Shown piece by piece: positions 7,493 through 15,231 of a DNA stretch of 17,175 bases (position 1 is its first letter; the number at the start of each line of letters is the position of its first letter). The stretch is from positions 1 to 17,175 of the forward strand of contig JBFIPX010000057.1 of assembly GCA_041609895.1 (NCBI GenBank), written 5' to 3'. Below the pieces are notes generated by a model. The model had not been told where the DNA came from and made no database searches. It saw only the letters and a program-made list of their open reading frames with translations. The translations under genes were made by a program, and so were the position numbers. The stretch comes from JAHHLP01 sp041609895. Its GTDB lineage: Bacteria; Bacteroidota; Rhodothermia; Rhodothermales; JABDKH01.

Positions 7493-8920
7493 CTACCTCA
7501 ACAGCTCAATGAAGCCGTCGCGATATCGTAGAAAGAAGATTGCCTCGTTGACGTTCCCACCCCGGAAATCCAGACGGGTACCCAACCCTTGATAGGGAGG
7601 CGCTTCCCTGAAGGCCCGGTGCAGCGGCTGCCCCGCGTTGGCGGTCAATTGAAGCATAACGTACCGTGCGACATCATAGCCTGAGTATGCCAGTTGGGTA
7701 GGCGGTTTGTCCGAGATCGCCGCAAAACTTGCGATGAAAGACTGAGTCGCCGGAAGCAACTCGTCGACGTAGAAATCCGTCGTATACGTAGTCGAGAACT
7801 TCGACGCCGTTCGAGCAGCGCCCACAGAATGCCATTCCTTGTTACCAAGGATTCTTAAGGGCACATCTGCCCGATTCAGCTCGCTAAGAACTGCGCGTAT
7901 GAGCGTGGGTGCGTCTCCGCCGGTTATCGGCAGGTAGAGTGCGCGGGCAAAAACGAGCGTGTCGGACTTGACGTGGTCGAGCAGCCTGAACCAGCTGCTC
8001 GGTCCCGGAAGCAGCTTGACGAATGAGACCTCCGCGCCCAACCGAAACAGCTCGTCCTCGAAGGACTCGGCCATTACCTCGCTCAACTCGTTGCTGAACT
8101 CTGAGATAATGCCGAATTCGTCCAAACGTAAACTTCGAACAGCGAACCGTGCCATGAGGCGACCGCGCATTCCGATCGTCGGATTGGCCTGAAAGACGTA
8201 CGAGCGACCGCGTGAGACTTCCTCATCAGTTGCGAGGGGGGCAATCATCGGAACCCCGTTCACCTGGGCAACTCCACCGGCCGCCCGAGCCTCGTCACTG
8301 TAGATCGGGCCGATTATGACGTCGACGTTTTGTCTGGCCAGGTCCTCGGCAGCCTCGGCGGCAAGTTCAGGCCGATGGCCGCTGTCGCGAAAGATCATCT
8401 TGATCGGCATCTGCCCGCCACCTGAGGAGTTGTGCTCCTCAACTGCGATACGTATGCCGTTGAACATCGCTTGGGAAAGCTCGACCGATTCGGAATCCAT
8501 GGGCAGAAGAATTCCGAAATTGACGAGTCTGCCTCTTCGATTTTCGGCCTCCAGCGAAGAGAGCGCGAAACGCCTTGTACGCTGCGCATCTGCTTGGTAG
8601 CTACTCGCCGGAAACTCGCGGATGAAGTGGCTGAGGACATCGATCGCGCGGGAATACTCACCGTGCCTATAGAGAGACTTGCCGGCCATCAGCCATGCAG
8701 CAGTCGTTTTCCTGTTGAGCGGATAATCAGAATAGACCCGCTCGAACCGCCTAAACGCACTGCCGTAATGACCATCCTCGAAGATCCCCAGGGCCTCTTC
8801 GAAAACAACCTCAGCTTCGGGGTCGACGAGCTCTGAATCCTGAGCAACAGCGGGCTGGCACGCAACGACGATCAGGCAAGCCAGAAGCCAACTTGCCAGT
8901 CCAATTCGACTTCTTACCAT
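7493..8920 (-). CDS. LpoA/LppC-like envelope protein: TPR domain plus periplasmic-binding-protein fold
   Basis: Encodes 475 residues from the ATG at 8918-8920. This start is chosen because it gives a clear signal sequence (M-V-R-S-R-I-G-L-A-S-W-L-L-A-C) and does not overlap guaA; a longer frame back to 9022 would run 95 bases into guaA without need. The leader has I-V-V-A-C (Cys21), which fits a lipobox, and also A-V-A before Q-D, so lipidation is likely but not certain. Residues about 30-125 form TPR-like helices (F-E-E-A-L-G-I-F-E-D-G-H-Y, then A-W-L-M-A-G-K-S-L-Y-R-H-G-E-Y-S-R-A). From about 130 on the fold resembles ABC-type Leu/Ile/Val-binding proteins (F-G-I-L-L-P-M-D; D-V-I-I-G-P-I-Y-S). 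This is the architecture of LpoA/LppC, which activates a penicillin-binding protein from the outer membrane. Being next to bamD supports an envelope role; the PBP partner is not visible. Confidence 0.78.
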   Translation of the reverse strand: MVRSRIGLASWLLACLIVVACQPAVAQDSELVDPEAEVVFEEALGIFEDGHYGSAFRRFERVYSDYPLNRKTTAAWLMAGKSLYRHGEYSRAIDVLSHFIREFPASSYQADAQRTRRFALSSLEAENRRGRLVNFGILLPMDSESVELSQAMFNGIRIAVEEHNSSGGGQMPIKMIFRDSGHRPELAAEAAEDLARQNVDVIIGPIYSDEARAAGGVAQVNGVPMIAPLATDEEVSRGRSYVFQANPTIGMRGRLMARFAVRSLRLDEFGIISEFSNELSEVMAESFEDELFRLGAEVSFVKLLPGPSSWFRLLDHVKSDTLVFARALYLPITGGDAPTLIRAVLSELNRADVPLRILGNKEWHSVGAARTASKFSTTYTTDFYVDELLPATQSFIASFAAISDKPPTQLAYSGYDVARYVMLQLTANAGQPLHRAFREAPPYQGLGTRLDFRGGNVNEAIFFLRYRDGFIELLR

Positions 8921-8927
8921 AGGCTGG

Positions 8928-10496
8928 TTACTCCCATTCGATCGTTGCCGGCGGCTTTGAGCTAATGTCGTATACCACTCGGTTGATTCCGCGTATCTCA
9001 TTGACAATGCGGTTGGAGACATGCGCCAGAAAATCCGCGGGCAGCTTCGCCCAGTCCGCAGTCATTCCATCGACACTCGTAACCGCCCTGAGCGCACACA
9101 CGTTCTCGTAAGTCCTTTCGTCACCCATTACACCAACTGATCGCACGGGCAGCAACACGACAAGCGCTTGCCAGACCTCGTCATACAGGCCGTGCTTCCT
9201 AAGCTCCGCTGTGAAGATAGCGTCTGCATCACGAAGGAGCGCCAGGGCGGATGGATCGATGGAGCCGAGAACACGTACAGCCAGGCCCGGCCCGGGAAAC
9301 GGATGTCGTCCGAGGATGTTTTCAGGAACGCCGAGCAAACCGCCAATCTGTCGGACTTCATCCTTAAACAGTTCACGGAAAGGTTCGAGAATCTCAAAGT
9401 CGAGAGACTCGGGCAGCCCCCCTACGTTGTGGTGGGTCTTGATGGTAGCGGAAGGACCTTTGAACGAGACCGACTCGATGACATCGGGGTATAGCGTTCC
9501 CTGCGCCAAAAACCGAGGCCTTTTACCCAACTCCTGCTCCACCCTGTCCGTGGCCTCAGAAAATACTTCGACAAACGTATTGCCAATTATTATCCTTTTC
9601 CTTTCCGGATCGACGACGTCGGCCAATCTTTCAAGGAATAACTCGGATGCATCTACCGCTTCGAGGCGAATGTGATAGTGGTCGCGGAAGGTAGCCTGTA
9701 CCTCTTCCCATTCACCTTTGCGAAGCAGACCATTGTTCACAAAGATGCAAGTCAACTGGTCGCCAAGTGCTTCGTGCAGTAGTACGGCAGCAACCGAGGA
9801 ATCCACTCCTCCGGAAAGACCGAGAATAACGTGATCGTCGCCAACTGTTTGCCGTATTTCTGCCGTCTTCTCCTCGATAAAGGAAGCGGGAGTCCAGTCC
9901 CCGTGACAGCCACAGATTTGTCGGACAAAGTTACTCAAGATCTTGTGGCCTTCCGGAGTATGCACGACTTCCGGATGGAACTGCACGCCGAACACGCTGC
10001 GCGCCTCGTTTCTGACGGCCGCAATCGGGGCGTTATCAGTGTGGGCGATGACTTTGAAACCGTCTGGCAGAGCGGTGAGATGATCACCGTGACTCATCCA
10101 CACCGCACTCCGTTCGGACAGGCCGGCGAGCAAATCGTCAGCCTGGTCGACCTGTAGCAGTGCCCGACCGAACTCCCTGTGATCGGCTCGCTGCACCTCG
10201 CCTCCGTGGTTGTAGGCTATCGCCTGAAGGCCGTAGCAAATACCGAGCACCGGGATCGGTTCACCGCCATTGCGTCTGAGCGCCAGAAATGAGGGGTTTA
10301 GTTGTGGCGCGTCCTTGTCGTAGACGGACGACGGCCCCCCAGACAGGATAATGCCGTTCGGTTCGAGACGCGCGATCTCCGATACATCCACAGTACAGGG
10401 ATAGATCTCGGAGAAGACGCCGGACTCACGTACCCTCCGTGCAATCAGCTGCGTGTACTGCGAACCGAAGTCGAGGATGACGATTCGTTCGTGCAT
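8928..10496 (-). CDS. guaA: GMP synthase (glutamine-hydrolysing)
   Basis: A full-length GuaA of 522 residues that converts XMP, glutamine and ATP to GMP. The N-terminal class I glutamine amidotransferase domain has I-L-S-G-G-P-S-S-V and G-I-C-Y-G-L (Cys87), with His174 and Glu176 in F-H-P-E completing the triad. The ATP-pyrophosphatase P-loop S-G-G-V-D-S-S is at 228-234. The C-terminal dimerisation region shows P-F-P-G-P-G-L-A-V-R and ends in P-P-A-T-I-E-W-E, as expected. I use the ATG at 10494-10496 because family members begin a few residues before the first strand. An ATG six codons earlier (10512-10514) is possible but sits in the centre of a palindrome. It follows gcvH by 33 bp and precedes the LppC-like gene by 7 bp. 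Confidence 0.96.
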   Translation of the reverse strand: MHERIVILDFGSQYTQLIARRVRESGVFSEIYPCTVDVSEIARLEPNGIILSGGPSSVYDKDAPQLNPSFLALRRNGGEPIPVLGICYGLQAIAYNHGGEVQRADHREFGRALLQVDQADDLLAGLSERSAVWMSHGDHLTALPDGFKVIAHTDNAPIAAVRNEARSVFGVQFHPEVVHTPEGHKILSNFVRQICGCHGDWTPASFIEEKTAEIRQTVGDDHVILGLSGGVDSSVAAVLLHEALGDQLTCIFVNNGLLRKGEWEEVQATFRDHYHIRLEAVDASELFLERLADVVDPERKRIIIGNTFVEVFSEATDRVEQELGKRPRFLAQGTLYPDVIESVSFKGPSATIKTHHNVGGLPESLDFEILEPFRELFKDEVRQIGGLLGVPENILGRHPFPGPGLAVRVLGSIDPSALALLRDADAIFTAELRKHGLYDEVWQALVVLLPVRSVGVMGDERTYENVCALRAVTSVDGMTADWAKLPADFLAHVSNRIVNEIRGINRVVYDISSKPPATIEWE

Positions 10497-10505
10497 GTAG
10501 GAATA

Positions 10506-10519
10506 CCCGAACATTCGGG
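10506..10519. promoter_or_regulatory. 14-bp interrupted palindrome at the guaA start
   Basis: CCCGAA-CA-TTCGGG is an inverted repeat with a 2-base centre, lying between gcvH and the preferred guaA start. It covers the alternative upstream ATG. It could be an operator or a small mRNA hairpin that limits initiation. Its position is notable but function is unproven. Confidence 0.3.
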
Positions 10520-10529
10520 ACGTGAGCGA

Positions 10530-10916
10530 TCAGGCACCCACCATCTCGCGATACTCTGCGGCCTTTAACAGCGAACTCAACTCGTCTGGATCATCGAGCT
10601 GCAGCTTTATCATCCAGCCTTCGCCGTAAGGGTCTGCGTTTACCAGCTCGGGATTGGACTCCAGTCCGTCGTTGACCGAGACGATGGATCCCGAAACGGG
10701 AGCGAACAGCTCAGACACAGTCTTCACTGCCTCGACGGTTCCAAAAACAGATTCTGCTGTTACTTCCGTCCCTTCACCCTCGAGATCTACAAATACTACA
10801 TCACCGAGTTCGGACTGAGCAAAGTCGGTGATTCCTATTGTAGCCATCTTACCACTTTCGTCGACGCGAAGCCACTCGTGGTCCTTGGTGTAGTAGAGGT
10901 CGTCCGGAAACGTCAT
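10530..10916 (-). CDS. gcvH: Glycine cleavage system H protein
   Basis: A 128-residue lipoyl-carrier protein that shuttles the aminomethyl group between the P, T and L proteins of the glycine cleavage system. The lipoylation site is Lys65 in G-T-V-E-A-V-K-T-V-S-E, with the usual preceding Glu62. Family marks also include Y-T-K-D-H-E-W-L at the N-terminus and G-I-T-D-F-A-Q-S-E-L-G-D at 28-39. The ATG at 10914-10916 is used; upstream bases (GAGAG) form only a weak ribosome-binding site. No gcvP or gcvT lies nearby, so the gene is split from the rest of the pathway; H protein may also serve lipoate transfer. It is 112 bp from accC, with a hairpin in between, and 33 bp before guaA. Confidence 0.96.
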   Translation of the reverse strand: MTFPDDLYYTKDHEWLRVDESGKMATIGITDFAQSELGDVVFVDLEGEGTEVTAESVFGTVEAVKTVSELFAPVSGSIVSVNDGLESNPELVNADPYGEGWMIKLQLDDPDELSSLLKAAEYREMVGA

Positions 10917-11006
10917 TTGCTCTCTGGCGGGGTGTGCTGACTTATTGGACTATCCTGAACCGAATGTGGACGTGGGCGCGTCCGAACTGGCGTTACAGAT
11001 GATACT

Positions 11007-11025
11007 GCTAACCATCATGATTAGC
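11007..11025 (-). terminator. Candidate terminator-like hairpin after accC
   Basis: On the minus strand GCTAATC-ATGAT-GGTTAGC can form a 7-8 bp stem (one G-T wobble) with a 3-5 base loop, beginning three bases after the accC stop codon. No run of T follows, so it may reduce read-through or protect the mRNA end, not act as a strong intrinsic terminator. Confidence 0.4.
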
Positions 11026-11028
11026 CAC

Positions 11029-12372
11029 CTAGCCGGACGCCTTCAACTTGAACGTCTCAAGAAACTTGGTGTCGAAATCACCGGCACGAAAACGCTCGTC
11101 CAACATCAGCTGGCGGTGAAAGGGAATTGTCGTTTCAACTCCTTCAATCACAAACTCATCAAGTGCCCGAACCATCTTGTTGATTGCGAGATCGCGAGAC
11201 TTGGCCCGAACGATAAGCTTGGCGATCATCGAGTCGTAGTGCGACGGAATCACGTATCCGGCGTACACGTGAGTGTCCACACGAACACCGTGACCACCGG
11301 GCGTATGAAACGTCTCAATCCGGCCGGGAGAGGGCGAGAAATTCCGGAATGGATTTTCGGCGTTTATCCGACATTCGATCGCATGCCCGTCCATAGCTAC
11401 CGGCTTCTCGGACAGCGTTTCGCCCATAGCCACGAGTATCTGAAACTGCACCAGATCGCAGTCGGCGACTTCTTCAGTCACCGGATGCTCGACCTGAATC
11501 CTCGTATTCATCTCCATGAAGTAGAAGTTCAAGTCTGCATCCACGAGGAATTCGATCGTACCCGCTCCTTCATACTGTACGTCTTTGGCACCACGGACGG
11601 CAGCCTCACCCATGCGTCGACGAAGATCCTCGTCTACGATTGGTGACGGGGACTCCTCCACCAGCTTCTGATGCCGACGTTGAATAGAGCATTCGCGTTC
11701 GCCATAGTGCTTAACACCGCCTTTGCCATCGCCAAGAAGCTGTATTTCAACGTGCCGAGGCGAGCTGACAAACTTCTCTATGTAAACTCCTCCGTCGCCG
11801 AATGCCGCCTCAGCCTCGTTACGCGCGGTGTCAAACTGGCTCTTGAATTCCTTTTCGCTGTTGACAATTCGCATTCCCCTGCCACCACCGCCTGATCGGG
11901 CTTTGACCATTACAGGGTAGCCGATTTCACCGGCCAAACGGAGGCCTTCTTTCGCATCCTCTACGACACCGTCGGAACCCGGCACCACAGGAACGCCTGC
12001 CTTGCGCATTGTCTCCTTGGCAAGGCTCTTGTTCCCCATCATTTGGATCGTTCCGGCCGGCGGTCCAATAAACTTGATTCCGTGGTCTTCGCATATGGCG
12101 CTAAAGTCCGCATTCTCGGAAAGAAATCCGTAGCCAGGGTGGATGGCGTCTGCTCCTGTAACCTCGGCAGCCGCCATGATCCGATCGATCCGCAGATAGC
12201 TCTCTCGCGATGGCGGAGGTCCAATACAAACAGCCTCATCGGCAAAACGAACATGAAGTGAATCTCGATCGGCTGTCGAGAACACCGCCACCGTCTTGAG
12301 CCCCATCTCATGACAGGTCCGGATGATTCGCAGCGCTATCTCACCCCTGTTTGCGATAAGGACCTTCTTCAT
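11029..12372 (-). CDS. accC: Acetyl-CoA carboxylase, biotin carboxylase subunit
   Basis: A 447-residue biotin carboxylase that uses ATP and bicarbonate to carboxylate biotin on the BCCP partner. The biotin-carboxylase N-domain begins with K-V-L-I-A-N-R-G-E-I-A-L-R (3-15). The H-P-G-Y-G-F-L-S-E-N motif is at 78-87. The ATP-grasp glycine loop S-G-G-G-G-R-G-M is at 160-167, and the active-site strand E-M-N-T-R-I-Q-V-E-H-P at 287-297. All are intact and the length is standard for a free-standing subunit. The ATG at 12370-12372 has no evident Shine-Dalgarno site. It lies 50 bp downstream of accB, the natural partner, and is likely on the same transcript. The carboxyltransferase genes accA and accD are not in the window. 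Confidence 0.97.
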   Translation of the reverse strand: MKKVLIANRGEIALRIIRTCHEMGLKTVAVFSTADRDSLHVRFADEAVCIGPPPSRESYLRIDRIMAAAEVTGADAIHPGYGFLSENADFSAICEDHGIKFIGPPAGTIQMMGNKSLAKETMRKAGVPVVPGSDGVVEDAKEGLRLAGEIGYPVMVKARSGGGGRGMRIVNSEKEFKSQFDTARNEAEAAFGDGGVYIEKFVSSPRHVEIQLLGDGKGGVKHYGERECSIQRRHQKLVEESPSPIVDEDLRRRMGEAAVRGAKDVQYEGAGTIEFLVDADLNFYFMEMNTRIQVEHPVTEEVADCDLVQFQILVAMGETLSEKPVAMDGHAIECRINAENPFRNFSPSPGRIETFHTPGGHGVRVDTHVYAGYVIPSHYDSMIAKLIVRAKSRDLAINKMVRALDEFVIEGVETTIPFHRQLMLDERFRAGDFDTKFLETFKLKASG

Positions 12373-12422
12373 GGTGGTACAGATCCGGCTGGTCGGTAAC
12401 GTAAGTTGGGATGGGACGCGAC

Positions 12423-12947
12423 CTACGACGGGTCGACCACGAAGAGCGGTTGGTCAAACTCGACTGGCTGAGCATCCTCGACAAGAATCTTCCTAACGAC
12501 CCCCGACACGTCAGCCTCGATCTCGTTCATCAGTTTCATCGCTTCAATAATGCAGAGGACATCCCCTTTTGCGATCGTATCACCCACATTGACAAACGAC
12601 TCTGCGTCCGGGGAAGGCGACCGATAAAACGTCCCGACTATGGGCGCTTTCACGGTGATGGTACCAGTGTCTTCGGAACTCGCGGATTTGTCTTCTGCTG
12701 ATGGCGTCGACGATGCCGGTGCCGAAGGGGCTGGCGATGCATGCTCGACGCTTTGGGCCGCTGGCGGTGGAGGAGGCGGCGGATAGGCGCCTTGGAATGG
12801 CTGCATGTAGGGTACCGGAGATTGAACCGTCACGGTCGGAGCGTCCCGCCGAATCACAAGCTTGAAATCATCCTCTTCAATCTCGACCTCTGCCACGCCA
12901 CTCTCGGCGACGAGTCGAAGCAAATCCCTGATCTTGTCCAGATCCAT
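12423..12947 (-). CDS. accB: Biotin carboxyl carrier protein of acetyl-CoA carboxylase
   Basis: A 174-residue BCCP that carries carboxybiotin between AccC and the carboxyltransferase in the first step of fatty-acid synthesis. The N-terminal domain (M-D-L-D-K-I-R-D-L-L-R-L-V) is followed by a Pro/Ala/Ser-rich linker with seven consecutive prolines (about 60-100). The C-terminal biotinyl domain (about 100-174) has I-E-A-M-K-L-M-N-E, with the biotin acceptor Lys138. The ATG at 12945-12947 is chosen because a strong GGAGG lies five bases upstream; a TTG ten codons earlier would place that site inside the gene. It is 42 bp after efp and 50 bp before accC, the classical efp-accB-accC order. Confidence 0.96.
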   Translation of the reverse strand: MDLDKIRDLLRLVAESGVAEVEIEEDDFKLVIRRDAPTVTVQSPVPYMQPFQGAYPPPPPPPAAQSVEHASPAPSAPASSTPSAEDKSASSEDTGTITVKAPIVGTFYRSPSPDAESFVNVGDTIAKGDVLCIIEAMKLMNEIEADVSGVVRKILVEDAQPVEFDQPLFVVDPS

Positions 12948-12950
12948 TTG

Positions 12951-12957
12951 CACCTCC
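12951..12957 (-). promoter_or_regulatory. Shine-Dalgarno site for accB
   Basis: GGAGGTG on the minus strand, with five bases between GGAGG and the ATG. It decides the ATG start over the upstream in-frame TTG. Confidence 0.65.
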
Positions 12958-12989
12958 AGATTAAACCGCGCGGTCAAGCCGACGAAAAT

Positions 12990-13556
12990 CTACGAACTCA
13001 CGCGGGTTATATAAGAGGACGTCTCCGTATTTACCCGGATAACATCACCCTCGTTCACAAATAATGGCACGTTCACTACAGCCCCACTTTCAAGCGAGGC
13101 AGGCTTGGTGGCGGAAGTTGCTGTATCTCCCTTGATGCCAGGCTCGGTTTCAACCACCTTCAGGTCAATCGACTTTGGTATTTCCGTGTTCAGCGGCTGC
13201 TCTGTCTCGGCATGGAAGAGTATGTCGATTACCCCACCCTCCGGGATGAACTCACGACCGACGACTGAATCGGCCGCCAGCTGGACCTGCTCGTAAGTGT
13301 CTGCATTCATGAAATGAAGACCCAGATCGTCTTCGTAAAGAAACTGATGTGGACGCCGCTCAATTCGTGCCGTCTCCACTTTCTCGCCGGCACGAAACGT
13401 ATTGTCAACTACTCGCCCCGTCTTGACATTCTTGAGCTTGGTCCGGACGAATGCTCCTCCTTTTCCCGGCTTGACGTGTAGAAACTCTACAATTGTCCAG
13501 AGGTCGTCATTCCAGATGATCGTAAGCCCATTTCTGAAATCACTCGTCGAGGCCAT
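12990..13556 (-). CDS. efp: Translation elongation factor P
   Basis: A 188-residue EF-P, which binds ribosomes between the P and E sites and relieves stalling at polyproline stretches. The KOW-like N-domain carries H-V-K-P-G-K-G-G-A-F-V-R-T-K at 27-40. Its tip residue is Lys32, the equivalent of the modified Lys34 in E. coli EF-P. The OB-type domains follow, with G-D-T-A-T-S-A-T-K-P-A near 147-157 and a normal C-terminus (I-R-V-N-T-E-T-S-S-Y). No modification enzyme (EpmA/EpmB or EarP) is in view; a Lys, not Arg, at the tip argues against rhamnosylation. The ATG at 13554-13556 is preferred over a TTG nine codons upstream, as the extra residues do not resemble the family. A good promoter lies upstream. 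The AccB neighbour has a proline run, a typical EF-P substrate. Confidence 0.96.
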   Translation of the reverse strand: MASTSDFRNGLTIIWNDDLWTIVEFLHVKPGKGGAFVRTKLKNVKTGRVVDNTFRAGEKVETARIERRPHQFLYEDDLGLHFMNADTYEQVQLAADSVVGREFIPEGGVIDILFHAETEQPLNTEIPKSIDLKVVETEPGIKGDTATSATKPASLESGAVVNVPLFVNEGDVIRVNTETSSYITRVSS

Positions 13557-13590
13557 AGCACTTGTCAGGTGAGATAAACACAAGAAGGTT

Positions 13591-13620
13591 AATATACCGA
13601 CGGGGCTGAACGCCAGTCAA
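13591..13620 (-). promoter_or_regulatory. Sigma70-like promoter for efp-accB-accC
   Basis: On the minus strand TTGACT (13615-13620) is followed after 18 bases by TATATT (13591-13596). Transcription would begin near 13584, leaving a leader of about 28 bases before the efp ATG. This is the best promoter match I found in the window, and it lies in the 82-bp gap after the aldehyde dehydrogenase gene. Confidence 0.6.
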
Positions 13621-13638
13621 TCACGGAGCAGAGCTTAG

Positions 13639-15231
13639 CTACCGTCGAAATTGGCGGATCAAATCGTCGATCCGCGCCTCCGTGAGGGTATATGATGTGT
13701 CGCCTTGTGCCCCTCCAGTCCTTGGCGAGGATTCCTTCTCGCGACCACGCGGACGCGAAGTGGGGTTGCCGGCCCTCTGCCGCAGACGATTCTCAATCTC
13801 TTCCATCCACGACCGTTGTCCGTTCTTCGAGGTTTCCGATTTGACGCGTTTCGGCGGCGTGCTCTGGGCCAAAGAGACAGACGCATTGATCGGGTCCGTC
13901 TCAAACGCGACACGCTTGATGTTCACCAGATGCAGTGGAGAGATGTTGTCGCTCGTGATGGAGCCACCGATCGTTCCGGGACCAAGCGTCATGGACGGGA
14001 AGAGTCGGTTGGTATAACCGACTGACCCGAGGGCGGCGACCGTGTTGACGACGATCCTCATGGCCGGCTTCTCAATAGCAAACGCGCGGATGACGCGATC
14101 GTTTGTGCAATGCAGTCCGAGAGTGTGCCCCATTCCGCCGAAAGCGAGGATCTCAATGCAACGTTCGCATCCTTGCTCCCAGCCGTCGGCGGCATAGAAA
14201 GACAGTATAGGCGATAGCGTCTCCATGGAGAGGGGTTCTTCTTTGCCTACCGCAGCCACCTCGGCGACCAGCGCCCGTGTCTCTCCGGGAACGGAAAACC
14301 CAGCCATTCGGGCTATGTGCGATGGGGACTTCCCGACTTGGTTCACGTTGAGTCTGCCCTTGGATAATAGAATAGACCGAAGCATGTCCTTCTCCCTGTC
14401 ATTCAACAGGTAGGCACCTTGCTTTCGAAGCTCCTCGATGAGTCGCGTCTTGATTGGAACATCGGCAACGATGCTCCTCTCTGTCGAGCAAAGAGTCCCC
14501 CAGTCAAATGAGGCGCCGTAGACGATGTCGGCCGCCGCCTTCGCGACGTCCGCAGAACGGTCAACATAGACCGGGACATTGCCCGACCCAACGCCATAGG
14601 CCGGTTTGCCCTTCGAGTAGGCGGCCTTGACCATCGCGCCCCCCCCGGTAGCCAGTATTACGTCGGTCTCCGCGTGCTCCAACAACTCATTTGTGCCTGC
14701 CAGGGATACCTCACGCATACACCCGAAAAGTCCTCTGGGAGCACCCGCCGAGTAAGCGGCCTCGGCCACGACATCGAGGGCCGCCGAGGTACATTTAATC
14801 GCCCTCGGATGCGGGCTCATTACGATTCCACATCTCGCCTTGGCCGAGATGATCGCCTTGTACATAGCCGTCGAAGTCGGATTGGTCGACGGTATCAGCG
14901 CGGCCACCACGCCCATCGGGACGGCCACCTCCCATATCGATCCTCCTTCTGGCTCCCCGATTATGCCCGCCGTCCTCATGCCACGCATGCGATCATGGAG
15001 AATGCGTGTCGCGAAAAGGTTCTTTGCCTTCTTGCTCTCCGGCCTTCCGAATCCAGTTTCGTCATGCGCGTGCCGACCCAGTTCTCCTGCTGCCTCTTCG
15101 CCAGCTGCTGCCATCGCCGACACAATTTGGTCAACCTTGTCCTGGGTAAAGAAACGATACCGCAGCATGGCGACGTGTGCCGCGCTGACAAGCTCCCGAG
15201 CCTCCTGTATCGATTTTAGATCCAAGTCCAT
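13639..15231 (-). CDS. CoA-acylating aldehyde dehydrogenase (EutE/SauS-like) with an added C-terminal tail
   Basis: A 530-residue NAD-dependent aldehyde dehydrogenase from the ATG at 15229-15231 (a TTG five codons upstream is less likely). The core (about 1-457) matches the acylating branch that turns an aldehyde and CoA into acyl-CoA: L-I-P-S-T-N-P-T-S-T near 113-122, A-T-G-G-G-A-M-V-K near 194-202, and the catalytic Cys248 in G-T-L-C-S-T-E. N-terminal S-I-Q-E-A-R-E-L-V and the C-terminal G-T-I-G-G-S motif resemble EutE, SauS and the AdhE aldehyde domain. After the core comes a polar Ser/Pro/Arg-rich tail of about 70 residues with a central helix (W-M-E-E-I-E-N-R-L-R-Q-R) and a final amphipathic helix (L-T-E-A-R-I-D-D-L-I-R-Q-F). 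This resembles the encapsulation tails of bacterial microcompartment cargo. No shell gene is visible. The substrate (acetaldehyde, sulfoacetaldehyde or another) cannot be told. Confidence 0.88.
   Translation of the reverse strand: MDLDLKSIQEARELVSAAHVAMLRYRFFTQDKVDQIVSAMAAAGEEAAGELGRHAHDETGFGRPESKKAKNLFATRILHDRMRGMRTAGIIGEPEGGSIWEVAVPMGVVAALIPSTNPTSTAMYKAIISAKARCGIVMSPHPRAIKCTSAALDVVAEAAYSAGAPRGLFGCMREVSLAGTNELLEHAETDVILATGGGAMVKAAYSKGKPAYGVGSGNVPVYVDRSADVAKAAADIVYGASFDWGTLCSTERSIVADVPIKTRLIEELRKQGAYLLNDREKDMLRSILLSKGRLNVNQVGKSPSHIARMAGFSVPGETRALVAEVAAVGKEEPLSMETLSPILSFYAADGWEQGCERCIEILAFGGMGHTLGLHCTNDRVIRAFAIEKPAMRIVVNTVAALGSVGYTNRLFPSMTLGPGTIGGSITSDNISPLHLVNIKRVAFETDPINASVSLAQSTPPKRVKSETSKNGQRSWMEEIENRLRQRAGNPTSRPRGREKESSPRTGGAQGDTSYTLTEARIDDLIRQFRR

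Noticed and set aside
7341..7592. A plus-strand frame across the bamD upstream gap
   Set aside because: It runs into the 3' end of the LppC-like gene on the other strand and has no motif; the gap is better read as a leader.
8921..9022. A longer N-terminus for the LppC-like protein reaching into guaA
   Set aside because: It would overlap guaA by 95 bases and put 34 polar residues before a clear signal peptide; the ATG at 8918-8920 is the natural start.
10917..11028. A glycine riboswitch before gcvH
   Set aside because: I looked for paired aptamer-like stems in the 112-bp gap and saw only the short hairpin just after accC; too little sequence for a tandem glycine aptamer.
10945..11646. A 233-codon plus-strand frame opposite accC
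   Set aside because: Mostly antisense to the biotin carboxylase core; its composition is typical of a mirror frame and no motif is present.
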